DNA of 64,000 nucleotides, taken from the NCBI GenBank assembly GCA_963737445.1, contig CAVTSO010000009.1, positions 558,001 through 622,000 of the forward strand, in the 5' to 3' direction. This DNA comes from JAICYJ01 sp963737445 (lineage in GTDB: Bacteria > Actinomycetota > Thermoleophilia > Gaiellales > JAICJC01). Both the position numbers and the translations under genes were made by a program. The notes under the pieces were generated by a model that was given only the letters and a program-made list of their open reading frames with translations, was not told where the DNA came from and made no database searches. Of the stretch, positions 45,682 through 53,263 are shown one piece after another; within the stretch, counting starts at the first letter, position 1, and each line of letters opens with the position of its first letter.

Positions 45682-45687
45682 ATTCTA
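45682..45687 (-). promoter_or_regulatory. Candidate -10 box for rpsB
   Basis: TAGAAT on the minus strand overlaps the stop codon of rluD and would give a leader of about 125 bases to rpsB. The leader contains a GCCTC/GAGGC hairpin that could serve control by S2, but no known leader motif is recognised. Confidence 0.35.
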
Positions 45688-46602
45688 GCGGAAACCCGGT
45701 TCCGCCCGGACCGCGCCGCCCCGCGCCAGCTTCAGCGCAGCCGCCAGGTCAGGCGGCAGCGGCGAGCGGACATCGATCTGCTCACCGCTCCAGGGATGCG
45801 GGAACCGCAGCCGCGCGGCGTGCAGGAACTGGCGATCGAGGCCGAGCTCAAGCCCGTGCCCGTAGACGCGGTCGCCCACCACCGGGCAGCCGATCGCCGC
45901 CAGGTGCACGCGGATCTGGTGGGTGCGCCCGGTCTCGAGCTCTACGTCCAGCAGCGTGCGGCCCGGGCACAGCTCGGCGATCGTGAAGTGGGTGACGGCC
46001 GGCTTGGCCACGTCCGAGTCGAGCGAGACGCGGGTCGGGTCACGCCGGTCGCGGCCGATCGGGGCCTCGATGGTGCCACGGCGCGACGCCGGGCGGCCGC
46101 GCACCAGCGCCGAGTAGCTGCGGTGGATGCGTCGCCGTCGCAGGAGCGACTGCAGCCGTGCCAGGGTGCGGTCGTCGCGAGCCACCACCAGCAGGCCGGA
46201 CGTGTCGCGATCGAGCCGGTGGACGATCCCCGGCCGCGGGCCCTCGCCGCCGATCTCGTGCAGCAGGCCGTGTACCAGGGTCGGCCCGCCGTAGCCCGGC
46301 ACCGGGTGTACGAGCAGCCCGGCCGGCTTGTCGACCACCAGCAGGTGGTCGTCGCGGTAGAGCACGGGGATGTCCATCTCCTGGGGCACCAGCTCCGACA
46401 TGACCGGCTCGACCGCCGGGAAGGAGACCGTCTGGCCGGCCGCCAGCCTGTGCGACTTGGGCCGAGGCCGGCCGTCCACCGTGACCGCGCCGGTCTCGAT
46501 CAGGCGCTCGGCGGCCGCTCGCGATCCGACCTCCTCCAGCGAGGCCAGGAACCGGTCGAGACGGCCGCCGGCGGCGTCGTCCGGCACCGTCAGCGAGTGC
46601 AT
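45685..46602 (-). CDS. rluD: RluA/RluD-family pseudouridine synthase
   Basis: A 305-residue rRNA pseudouridine synthase with an N-terminal S4 domain (GGRLDRFLASLEEVGSRAAAERLI) and the catalytic HRLDRDTSGLLVVAR segment, followed by TGRTHQIRVHLAAIGCPVVGD. It probably modifies 23S rRNA; the exact sites are inferred from the family. The ATG shares a base with the lspA stop (TGATG). lspA-rluD is a very common pair. Confidence 0.93.
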   Translation of the reverse strand: MHSLTVPDDAAGGRLDRFLASLEEVGSRAAAERLIETGAVTVDGRPRPKSHRLAAGQTVSFPAVEPVMSELVPQEMDIPVLYRDDHLLVVDKPAGLLVHPVPGYGGPTLVHGLLHEIGGEGPRPGIVHRLDRDTSGLLVVARDDRTLARLQSLLRRRRIHRSYSALVRGRPASRRGTIEAPIGRDRRDPTRVSLDSDVAKPAVTHFTIAELCPGRTLLDVELETGRTHQIRVHLAAIGCPVVGDRVYGHGLELGLDRQFLHAARLRFPHPWSGEQIDVRSPLPPDLAAALKLARGGAVRAEPGFR

Positions 46603-47135
46603 CAGACCAGCTCGCCGGGCGGGCCGCCGGGTTCCGCGGAGGCGCCGTGGTCGAGCCGGCCCAGCCCCACGAGCAGCAGTACCACGCCCACCACGATGAA
46701 GCAGTCGGCCAGGTTGAACGTGGGCCAGTGCGAGACGTGGATGAAGTCGGTCACATAGCCGTTGGTGATGCGGTCGAACAGGTTCGAGACGCTGCCGCCG
46801 ATCAGGAAGCCGAGCGCCACCGGGAACAGCACGTGGCGCGAGCCCGACTTCGCGAAGTGGGCCAGCATCCAGACCACCGCCAGCGCCGTCAGCAGGGACA
46901 CGACCTCCAGGCGGCCGGGGAAGATGCCGAACGCGATGCCGGTGTTGCGCAGGTGCGTGATCTCCAGGAAGGGCAGCACCCGGTGGCCGTCACCGAGCGC
47001 GATCCGGTCGACGATCAGGTGCTTCGTGACCTGGTCCGCGACCACGACGGCGGCGGCCACGGCCAGCAGGCCCGCCCACTGCAACGAGCCCGCGGAGCGC
47101 GGCGTCGGCTCCAGCGGGGGGAGTTGCTCGATCAG
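46602..47135 (-). CDS. lspA: Lipoprotein signal peptidase (signal peptidase II)
   Basis: LspA cleaves the signal peptide of diacylated prolipoproteins in the membrane. The protein has four hydrophobic spans, HLRNTGIAFGIFPG, and the catalytic aspartates in YVTDFIHV and FNLADCFIVVG. The start is uncertain: no ATG or GTG suits the N terminus. CTG at 47135 would overlap the traR stop as CTGA (177 residues), while TTG at 47084 gives a 160-residue protein of ordinary length without a ribosome binding site. I give the longer form because of the tight coupling. Confidence 0.88.
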   Translation of the reverse strand: MIEQLPPLEPTPRSAGSLQWAGLLAVAAAVVVADQVTKHLIVDRIALGDGHRVLPFLEITHLRNTGIAFGIFPGRLEVVSLLTALAVVWMLAHFAKSGSRHVLFPVALGFLIGGSVSNLFDRITNGYVTDFIHVSHWPTFNLADCFIVVGVVLLLVGLGRLDHGASAEPGGPPGELV

Positions 47136-47494
47136 CCTCGTTCCTCGAGCCGTTTGCACTCGATGCACTTGGTCGCGTATGGCAGCGCCTCCAGCCGCTC
47201 CTCCGAGATCGGCTCGGCGCAGCGCTCGCACTTGCCGTAGGAGCCGGCGTCGATCCTGTCGAGGGCGGCGTCGATGCAGGCCAGCAGGTGCTCGGCATTG
47301 TCCTCGAGCGACTGCTCGATCTCGCGGTCGACGGTCTCGCTGGCGCTGTCGGCCATGTGCGAGTCGTTGCCGTCCTCGTCGGTCTGGTCCTCGAGCGAGT
47401 GCGACAGGTCGTCCTGGAGGGCCTGCATCTCCGAGGTCACGCGAAGGCGCTCCGCCATCAGCCGGTCACGAGCGGAATCCATGTCGACGGTCAC
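47132..47494 (-). CDS. TraR/DksA-type zinc finger protein
   Basis: A 120-residue protein with an acidic coiled-coil first half and a C-terminal C4 zinc finger, CERCAEPISEERLEALPYATKCIEC. DksA-like proteins bind in the RNA polymerase secondary channel and adjust transcription. The GTG at 47494 is chosen because GGGGAGG lies seven bases upstream; the earlier start at 47512 would cover that site. It precedes lspA-rluD. Confidence 0.9.
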   Translation of the reverse strand: MTVDMDSARDRLMAERLRVTSEMQALQDDLSHSLEDQTDEDGNDSHMADSASETVDREIEQSLEDNAEHLLACIDAALDRIDAGSYGKCERCAEPISEERLEALPYATKCIECKRLEERG

Positions 47495-47639
47495 GCCCCC
47501 ACCTCCCCGCACGCCTTCCGCCCGTCAGCGTAGCGCCCGGCGGTCGCCGAGCGGCGGGCGCCGGATGAGACGCGGAGCGAGAATCGAGTTCGGATGACGG
47601 TCACGACGGGGCTGGCGAGAGATGCTCAAACCAGCGCCT

Positions 47640-47645
47640 AGTATA
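47640..47645 (-). promoter_or_regulatory. Candidate -10 box upstream of traR/dksA-lspA-rluD
   Basis: TATACT on the minus strand, a near-consensus box about 145 bases before the traR GTG. No convincing -35 at 17 bases. The 187-base gap holds nothing else that I recognise. Confidence 0.35.
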
Positions 47646-47681
47646 GCCAGGGCGGCCCTTCCCGAAGACCGCGCGAGCGGC

Positions 47682-48167
47682 CTATCCGGCCACGGTCAGC
47701 TCGCCGGCGGGCTCCGCGATCATCTCCTCGTGGTCGCGCACCGTCTGCAGGGTGGTGCCCAGCAGCGTTCGCAGCCGCGTGCGGAACTGCCGCTCGTCGG
47801 CGCGCAGACGCTCGACCTCGCGCCGCACCTGCTCGCGCTCGGCGTAGGTCTTGTGGATGATCTCGCGGGCCCGTGCCTCGGCTTCGCGGACGATCAGCTC
47901 GGCGTCACGGCCCGCGGACGCGCGCAGCTCGTCGGCCGTGCGCTGGGCCGTCACGAGCGCGTCGCGCATCGCGTGCTCGGTGTCGCGGAGCTCGCCCAGC
48001 GAGGTCTCCAGTTCGTGCACCCGGTCCTCGAGGTCGGCACGGTCGCGCCACACCGTCTCGAACGCGGAGGTGGCGTGGGTCATGATCTCGTCGACTTCGG
48101 AGACGCGGTAGCCGATGAACGTCCGCTTGGGACGCTGGTGCCTGAGTTCTGCGGGTGAGAGAGACAT
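47682..48167 (-). CDS. DivIVA-domain protein
   Basis: A 161-residue protein whose first 45 residues (LSPAELRHQRPKRTFIGYRVSEVDEIM) form the membrane-binding DivIVA domain, followed by a long charged coiled coil. Actinobacterial DivIVA/Wag31 organises polar growth and septation. This one is short, so it may be an accessory family member. The ATG at 48167 is chosen because it begins the domain. It sits in the usual sepF-yggT-divIVA order. Confidence 0.88.
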   Translation of the reverse strand: MSLSPAELRHQRPKRTFIGYRVSEVDEIMTHATSAFETVWRDRADLEDRVHELETSLGELRDTEHAMRDALVTAQRTADELRASAGRDAELIVREAEARAREIIHKTYAEREQVRREVERLRADERQFRTRLRTLLGTTLQTVRDHEEMIAEPAGELTVAG

Positions 48168-48202
48168 GCCGTCCGGTTTCGACGACCGCGCCCCCAGTCC
48201 TG

Positions 48203-48478
48203 CTACTCCAGGTTGGTCAGGATGTTCGCGAGGATCTGGTAGACCAGCCCCAGCACGATCAGCGCCACGATCGGCGACAGGTCGAACGCGCCGATCGGCG
48301 GGATCATGCGGCGGAACAGCCCCAGGTAGGGATCGACCGTGTCGTGCAGGAACGTCCGCACGCGCCCGATCCACACGTTGTAGGGCAGCTGCACCCACGA
48401 CATGATGATGTAGAGCAGGATCAGGATCGTGTACACGTAGTACAGAGCCGTCAGGAAGCTGACGAGGGTGGAGATCAC
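48203..48478 (-). CDS. YggT-family membrane protein
   Basis: A 91-residue protein with two hydrophobic spans (residues about 5-28 and 63-85) joined by the signature WIGRVRTFLHDTVDPYLGLF and RMIPP. YggT proteins are found in division clusters; the exact role is unknown. It lies between proC and the DivIVA-domain gene. Confidence 0.9.
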   Translation of the reverse strand: MISTLVSFLTALYYVYTILILLYIIMSWVQLPYNVWIGRVRTFLHDTVDPYLGLFRRMIPPIGAFDLSPIVALIVLGLVYQILANILTNLE

Positions 48479-48484
48479 GGCCGG

Positions 48485-49297
48485 CTAGCCTAGCTCGCCG
48501 GCCCGGCGCATGGCCGCCACGACCCCGTCGATGATGGCGCCGCGGACGCCCTGGCGCTCCATCTCGGCCAGGCCGGCAGCCGCGGTGCCGCCGGGCGAGG
48601 TAACCATCCGCCTCAGCGCGCTGGCCGGCATGTCCTCCTCGCGCATCAGGCCGGCGGTGCCGGTGACCGTGGTCAGGATCAGGGCGCGGGCGTCGGCGTA
48701 GCTGAGCCCGCTGACGATGCCGGCGTCCTCGAACGCCTCGATGATCAGCGCCAGGAAGGCGGGGCCGGAGCCGGACAGGGCTGTGGCTGCGTCGAAAGCG
48801 CGCTCCTCCAGCCGCACCACCTCGCCCAGCAGCGCGAACGCCTCCAGCACCTGCTGCTCGGCGGCGGTGTCGATGAACCGTCCGGCCGAGTAGGCGAGCG
48901 TGCCCATGCCGACCTGCACGCCCACGTTGGGCATGAAGCGGAAGACGGGTGCGTCCACGTCGAGGATCGTCTCCAGCGTGGACGTGGGCACCCCGGCTGC
49001 CACCGACGCGATCGCCTTGGTGGGCGTGATCAGCTCGCTCACCTCACGCAGCACCCGCTCGACGTCGACCGGCTTCACGCACAGCACCACCAGGTCGGCC
49101 TCGGACGCCACCTCGGCGTTGTGCTCGAGGTGCCGCACGCCGTGGTGCTCGGCCAGCGCGGCGGCGCGGCCGGAGCCGCGGTCGGTGACCAGGATCCGCC
49201 CGGCCATGTCCGGGTCGGCCCGCACCCAGCCGCGCACCATGGCGGATGCCATGTTGCCTGCGCCGAGCAGGCCGAGGGTGAACGAGGAGGAGGCCAC
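48485..49297 (-). CDS. proC: Pyrroline-5-carboxylate reductase
   Basis: ProC reduces pyrroline-5-carboxylate to proline. The 270-residue protein starts FTLGLLGAGNMASAMVRGW (NADPH binding), has VLCVKPVDV, and the C-terminal signature ALSGSGPAFLALIIEAFEDA with MVTSPGGTAAAGL. The GTG at 49297 is chosen because it lies just before the dinucleotide fold; the much longer frame upstream is an antisense shadow. proC is commonly found between sepF/yggS and yggT. Confidence 0.94.
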   Translation of the reverse strand: MASSSFTLGLLGAGNMASAMVRGWVRADPDMAGRILVTDRGSGRAAALAEHHGVRHLEHNAEVASEADLVVLCVKPVDVERVLREVSELITPTKAIASVAAGVPTSTLETILDVDAPVFRFMPNVGVQVGMGTLAYSAGRFIDTAAEQQVLEAFALLGEVVRLEERAFDAATALSGSGPAFLALIIEAFEDAGIVSGLSYADARALILTTVTGTAGLMREEDMPASALRRMVTSPGGTAAAGLAEMERQGVRGAIIDGVVAAMRRAGELG

Positions 49298-49329
49298 GAG
49301 GCCCAAGAGCGTACCGGAACACCGTCCCG

Positions 49330-49335
49330 TACAGT
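49330..49335 (+). promoter_or_regulatory. Candidate -10 box, APH(6)-like kinase gene (leaderless)
   Basis: TACAGT six bases before ATG 49342 in the 44-base divergent gap with proC. Confidence 0.45.
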
Positions 49336-49341
49336 CCGGCC

Positions 49342-50223
49342 ATGGTGACCATCCCGCCACAGCTGGACGAGAACATCCGCAGCTGGCACGGGCGGGCGGG
49401 ATCGGACTGGCTGGAGGCGCTGCCGGCTGCGGTGGCCGGGCTCGCGGCCCGCTGGGGGCTGACGGTCGGGGAGCCGTTCGGCGACGAGGGCGCCGTCTCG
49501 TGGGTGGCGCCGGCCACCAGGGCGGGCGGCTCGGAGGCGGTGCTGAAGGTGTTCCTGCCCGACCTCGAGAACCGGCATGAGGCCGACGCGCTGCGCCATT
49601 ACGGCGGCCACGGCGCGGTGCGGCTGCTGGAGGACGAGCCGGGAGCGCTCCTGCTGGAGCGGCTGGGGCCGGGCACGAGCCTCTGGCAGCTGGAGGACGA
49701 CGACGAGGCGGCGCGGATCGTGGCGGGCCTGCTCGAGCAGCTCTGGCACGCTCCCGCGGACGGTCATCCGTTCCGCACGCTGGCCGGCGATGCGATGCGG
49801 TGGTCGACAGAGATCCCGGAGGCGTGGGCGGCGCTGAGCGAGCCGTTCGAACGGGAGCTGGCCGGCCTGGGCGGGACGCTCGCGGCCGAGCTGGCGCAGT
49901 CGCAGGGCCAGCAGGTGGTGCTGCACCAGGATCTGCACGGCGGCAACGTGCTGCGGGCGGAGCGATCGCCGTGGCTGGCGATCGATCCGAAGCCACTGGT
50001 GGGCGAGCGCGAGTTCGACCTGGCGTCGCTGATCCGGGACACACGCGAGCGCATCGACGAGCGGATGGTGCGGCGGCGGCTGGATCTGCTGTCGAAGCTG
50101 CTCGGGCTCGACCGCGAGCGGATGCGCTGCTGGGCGATCGTGCACGCCCTGGCCTGGGGCGTCGAGGGCGAACAGGCCGACGCGGCGATGATCGACTGCG
50201 CGCGGTGGCTGGCTCGCATGTAG
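49342..50223 (+). CDS. Aminoglycoside/hydroxyurea phosphotransferase family kinase (APH(6)-like)
   Basis: A 293-residue protein of the APH(6)/StrB-type kinase family. VVLHQDLHGGNVL carries the catalytic aspartate, and LAIDPKPLVGEREFDLASLIRD carries the metal-binding aspartate in its characteristic form. An N-terminal lysine in GGSEAVLKVFLPD fits ATP binding. Family members phosphorylate streptomycin-like compounds, but chromosomal homologues often have other substrates, so resistance is not claimed. It is on the plus strand inside the minus-strand division cluster, like a later insertion. Confidence 0.8.
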   Translation: MVTIPPQLDENIRSWHGRAGSDWLEALPAAVAGLAARWGLTVGEPFGDEGAVSWVAPATRAGGSEAVLKVFLPDLENRHEADALRHYGGHGAVRLLEDEPGALLLERLGPGTSLWQLEDDDEAARIVAGLLEQLWHAPADGHPFRTLAGDAMRWSTEIPEAWAALSEPFERELAGLGGTLAAELAQSQGQQVVLHQDLHGGNVLRAERSPWLAIDPKPLVGEREFDLASLIRDTRERIDERMVRRRLDLLSKLLGLDRERMRCWAIVHALAWGVEGEQADAAMIDCARWLARM

Positions 50224-50332
50224 CTGACAAACCCTGACGCCGAAAACCGAGTCTCGCGAGGAGCAAGCGAGGGACAGTGCTCGGCACGGCCCGACCGCAG
50301 CGACAAAGCGAGACGACGGTTTGCAGGCGTCA
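50224..50332. repeat. Diverged, shorter copy of the inverted-repeat element family
   Basis: TGACGCC at 50235-50241 is repeated inverted as GGCGTCA at 50326-50332, with partial extension into AAACC. The inside holds AAACCGAGTCTCGCG and GAGCAAG, resembling the GAACCGAGTCTCGCG and GTGCAAG blocks of copy 2. It fills the gap between the convergent kinase and sepF genes, and the right arm includes the sepF stop codon. Homology is weaker than between copies 1 and 2. Confidence 0.5.
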
Positions 50333-50869
50333 GTACTGATTGAAGAAGCCGCGCTCCATCAATGACGCCTTATCCTCTGCGGACACCGTCACGTGGGCGG
50401 GGGTGAGCAGGAACACGCGGTCGGCGACGCGCTGCATGGCGCCGTCCAGCGCGTAGGTGAGCCCGCTCGAGAAGTCGATCAGCCGCTTGGCCAGGTCGGA
50501 GTCCGCCGCCTGCAGGTTGATGATCACGGGCACGTCGGCCTTCAGCTTGTCGGCCACCTTCTGGGCATCGTTGAACGACTTCGGCACGATCAGCTCGACC
50601 TGCGCCGCGTGGCGCTGGCCGCCGTTCTGCGCGGCGGGTTGCCGCCCGCGGCCGCGCTGGGGAGGCGGCTCGTCGGAGAAGATGTCGTCGAAGTCCGCGC
50701 CGGAGCGGCGTCGCGGGTTCAGCCGCCGGACGTTCGGCCGCTCGTTGTAGCGGCTCTCGAGGTCCTCGTGGGCGGCGGAGCCGTCGTCGTCGAAGTAGTC
50801 ATCCTCCCAGTCCTCCTCCTTGATGCCGAAGTAGACCTGGGTGCGTTGCCACATATCCTTTACACTCAT
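50330..50869 (-). CDS. sepF: Cell division protein SepF
   Basis: SepF anchors FtsZ to the membrane and polymerises at the septum. The 179-residue protein has a short N-terminal membrane-binding helix (SVKDMWQRTQVYFGI), an acidic and Arg-rich linker, and the C-terminal SepF domain with VELIVPKSFNDAQKVADKL, INLQAADSDLAKRLIDFSSG and VFLLTP. TAAAGT nine bases before the ATG and a GAGG site both lie upstream. It follows yggS, as is usual in actinobacteria. Confidence 0.95.
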   Translation of the reverse strand: MSVKDMWQRTQVYFGIKEEDWEDDYFDDDGSAAHEDLESRYNERPNVRRLNPRRRSGADFDDIFSDEPPPQRGRGRQPAAQNGGQRHAAQVELIVPKSFNDAQKVADKLKADVPVIINLQAADSDLAKRLIDFSSGLTYALDGAMQRVADRVFLLTPAHVTVSAEDKASLMERGFFNQY

Positions 50870-50881
50870 GCGCCCCTCACT

Positions 50882-51535
50882 TTACCGCCCATAGAGGACG
50901 CTCCCCACCCGTACGATCGTCGCGCCCTCTGCCGCAGCCGCCTCGTAGTCCTGGCTGGTGCCCATCGAGAGCTCCCGGAATTCGTGCCGTCCCTGCCAGG
51001 CCGGCGCCAGCCGATCCCGCAGCTCGCGGAGCGCCGCGAACCAGGGCCGTGCGGCGTTTGGGTCGTCGACCAACGGCGGCATCGTCATCAGCCCCTGGAA
51101 CCGGACATGCTCGAGCGCCGCCACATCGGCGAGGAATCCGTCGACATCGCCGAGCCCCACACCCGCCTTGGTGTCCTCGCCGGCCACGTTCACCTGCAGG
51201 AGGCAGTCCACCGGGCTCTCGGCCTGGTCCTGCATCCGGCGGCAGGCAGACAGCGAGTCGATGGCGTGGATCAGCCGTACGCGGCCGACCAGCTCGCGCA
51301 CCTTGCGGCTCTGCACGTGGCCGATGAAGTCCCAGGTGAACAGGTCGCGGTGCGCCTCCTGCTTGGTGATCAGCGCGTCCGACCGGTTCTCGCCGACCAG
51401 CCGCACGCCACCCTCGTGCAGCGCCGGCAGGTCGTCGGCCTCGACGTACTTGGTGGCGGCCAGGATCTGTACGTCCGGCCCCACCCGCTCGCGCACCAGC
51501 GCCAGGTTCTCCGCGATCAGGGAAGGGTCAAGCAA
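50882..51535 (-). CDS. yggS: YggS-family pyridoxal phosphate homeostasis protein
   Basis: A 217-residue PLP-binding barrel protein that buffers vitamin B6 and affects amino acid pools. AATKYVEADD carries the PLP lysine, followed by GENRSDALITK, FIGHVQSRKV and GLMTMPP, then ELSMGTSQDYEAA. The TTG at 51535 is chosen because it overlaps the pgeF stop by eight bases and directly precedes LDPSLIAENLALV; a longer frame exists but runs through pgeF. Confidence 0.92.
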   Translation of the reverse strand: MLDPSLIAENLALVRERVGPDVQILAATKYVEADDLPALHEGGVRLVGENRSDALITKQEAHRDLFTWDFIGHVQSRKVRELVGRVRLIHAIDSLSACRRMQDQAESPVDCLLQVNVAGEDTKAGVGLGDVDGFLADVAALEHVRFQGLMTMPPLVDDPNAARPWFAALRELRDRLAPAWQGRHEFRELSMGTSQDYEAAAAEGATIVRVGSVLYGR

Positions 51536-52295
51536 GCAGCCCCACCACCCCCTGCCGGCCGGTGACGCCGTGGTCGCGCCGGTGCGAGAAGTAGCAATCC
51601 TCGGTGCAGATCGTACACTCGCCCGCAACGGCCACCTGCTCGACGCCGCACATGCGAAGCGCGCGCTCGGCGCACAGCCACAGGTCGGCGCGGCCGTCGC
51701 GGACCACGCCCTCGCCGAAGCGCCGGATCAGCGGGCCGGCCACGTCCTCGCCCACCTCGTAGCAGCAGGGCCCCGCCCCCGGCCCGATCGCGGCCACCGC
51801 CTGGCCGCCCACCGACGCCACGCCGCCCTCGATCACGCCAGCCTCGATGCCACGCCAGCCGGCGTGCAGCAGCGCCAGCCGGCTGCCGTCGGCAGCTGCG
51901 ATCGCGACCGGCAGGCAATCGGCGGTGAGCAGCGTCAGTGCCCGGCCGCGGCTGCTCGTGACCAGGCCGTCCGACTTCGGGAACGGCTCGGCGCCGGGCC
52001 GCAGGAAGCGCCCCGAGGACGGCCTTTCGGTCACCTCGCGGATGTCCGTGCCGTGCACCTGCCAGGCCATCGTCGCGGTCTCGCCGTCGCCGCCCGCGCC
52101 GGCCACGGCCCGCCGCCGGTTCTCGGCCACGTTCGCCGCGTCGTCCGCCGTCAGCGCGCCCAGGTTGAGCGAGGCGAACTCCCCCGAAGAGACGCCGCCG
52201 TGACGGCAGGTGAATGACACCCGCACGCCGGCCGGCGCCGCGACCCAGTCCAGCAGCGGCAGCGGCTCCTGGCGCCAGGCCAGCCCGGCGCTCAC
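51528..52295 (-). CDS. pgeF: Polyphenol oxidase-type purine nucleoside phosphorylase (YfiH/PgeF/LACC1 family)
   Basis: A 255-residue protein with the YfiH pattern: VSFTCRHGGVSSGEFASLNLG, WQVHGTDI, LTADCLPVAIAA with the catalytic Cys, LLHAGWRGIEAGVIE, and AIGPGAGPCCYEVGEDV. Family enzymes act on adenosine and related nucleosides, and a role in editing peptidoglycan precursors has been proposed. The order pgeF-yggS-sepF is conserved in division clusters. The GTG start overlaps the preceding gene by four bases. Confidence 0.9.
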   Translation of the reverse strand: MSAGLAWRQEPLPLLDWVAAPAGVRVSFTCRHGGVSSGEFASLNLGALTADDAANVAENRRRAVAGAGGDGETATMAWQVHGTDIREVTERPSSGRFLRPGAEPFPKSDGLVTSSRGRALTLLTADCLPVAIAAADGSRLALLHAGWRGIEAGVIEGGVASVGGQAVAAIGPGAGPCCYEVGEDVAGPLIRRFGEGVVRDGRADLWLCAERALRMCGVEQVAVAGECTICTEDCYFSHRRDHGVTGRQGVVGLLA

Positions 52296-53263
52296 AGCAC
52301 CACCTCGACGCCCGGCACCTGCATCCGGCTGGCGTACTCATAGGCGCAGCTGCCGGCCGACAGCCGCGCTGCCCGCGACCAGCCGCGCACCGTCCGGCGG
52401 CGCACCTCGACCTCGATCACGGCGTGGTCGGCGGCGTACGCGTACACGCGGCCACCGTCGGGATCGCGGTAGCAGACGCCGACCATATCCGCGAGCGCGC
52501 AGTGCACCTCGCCCTCGATGCTCAGGAACGGCCCCCGGATCGTGAACCGGTAGCGGTTCGGCTCGATGGTGGCGCGCGCCGCCAGCCCGCGGAGGGCGCC
52601 GTGCAGCTCGTGGCGCTCGCCCTGCGCGACCACCGCGCCGGTCGAGATCACCGGGGTGTGCTTGCCGAGATTGTCGTAGCGGCGGCTGAACACCTCGACG
52701 AAGTCGTCCGGGGATGCGAAGGCGTTGCAGTGCACACGCGCCGACGCCTCGGCGTGGCGGTTGCCCCAGGCGTGCAGCTGATGGGCCGGCCAGGAGCGCA
52801 CCTCCAGCTCCTGCGATCGGATCACGAAGGTGCCGCTGGCGCGGATCGTCGGCTGGCTGACGACGATCTCGGCGCGACGCCGCCGGCCACCGCCGCCCCC
52901 GTAGCCGAACGGCTCGCCGGTGGGCGACCACCGCAGGTCCCAGCGCGCCTCGTCGACGCGGCCGCTGGCGCTGGCCACGTCCAGCGAGCTGGGGCCGAGC
53001 GTGAGCGGGAAGCCGCCGGCGCCGGTTCGGAACTGGTCGATCGAGAAGCTCTGGCGGCGGGCATAGGCGACGCCCTCGGGGTCGCGTCCGACGAACCACA
53101 GCTCGGCGGTGGACTCGCCGGGTGCGGCCTCCGGGGGCACGTGGAAGCTGTGGCGGATCCACGCCGACGCGGCGCTGTGCGGGTCGCCGAGCCGCAGGTG
53201 CCAGGCCTCGTAGTGGCCCGGCTGGCCGCGCCAGCGGCTGGCGTTGGCGGCGCTGAGCCTCAT
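52292..53263 (-). CDS. Conserved-looking protein, possibly CrtC/tocopherol-cyclase-like fold
   Basis: A 323-residue protein I cannot assign firmly. The opening (YEAWHLRLGDPHSAASAWIR, then AELWFVGRD) and the mid-protein RWDLRWSP recall the lipocalin-like fold of hydroxyneurosporene synthase, tocopherol cyclase and AttH proteins, which bind hydrophobic molecules. A Gly/Arg-rich loop lies near residue 125. No signal peptide or transmembrane segment is seen. The ATG overlaps the downstream-oriented neighbour as ATGA, so it is cotranscribed with the DHH-CBS nucleotidyltransferase gene and pgeF. The function is open. Confidence 0.6.
   Translation of the reverse strand: MRLSAANASRWRGQPGHYEAWHLRLGDPHSAASAWIRHSFHVPPEAAPGESTAELWFVGRDPEGVAYARRQSFSIDQFRTGAGGFPLTLGPSSLDVASASGRVDEARWDLRWSPTGEPFGYGGGGGRRRRAEIVVSQPTIRASGTFVIRSQELEVRSWPAHQLHAWGNRHAEASARVHCNAFASPDDFVEVFSRRYDNLGKHTPVISTGAVVAQGERHELHGALRGLAARATIEPNRYRFTIRGPFLSIEGEVHCALADMVGVCYRDPDGGRVYAYAADHAVIEVEVRRRTVRGWSRAARLSAGSCAYEYASRMQVPGVEVVL

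Noticed and set aside
45548..45684. tRNA gene upstream of rpsB
   Set aside because: No cloverleaf with TTC-loop and acceptor pairing can be drawn; the region is better explained as the rpsB leader.
49342..50223. Acquired antibiotic resistance gene
   Set aside because: The kinase resembles APH(6), but base composition matches the chromosome and there are no mobile genes beside it; many intrinsic homologues have no resistance role.
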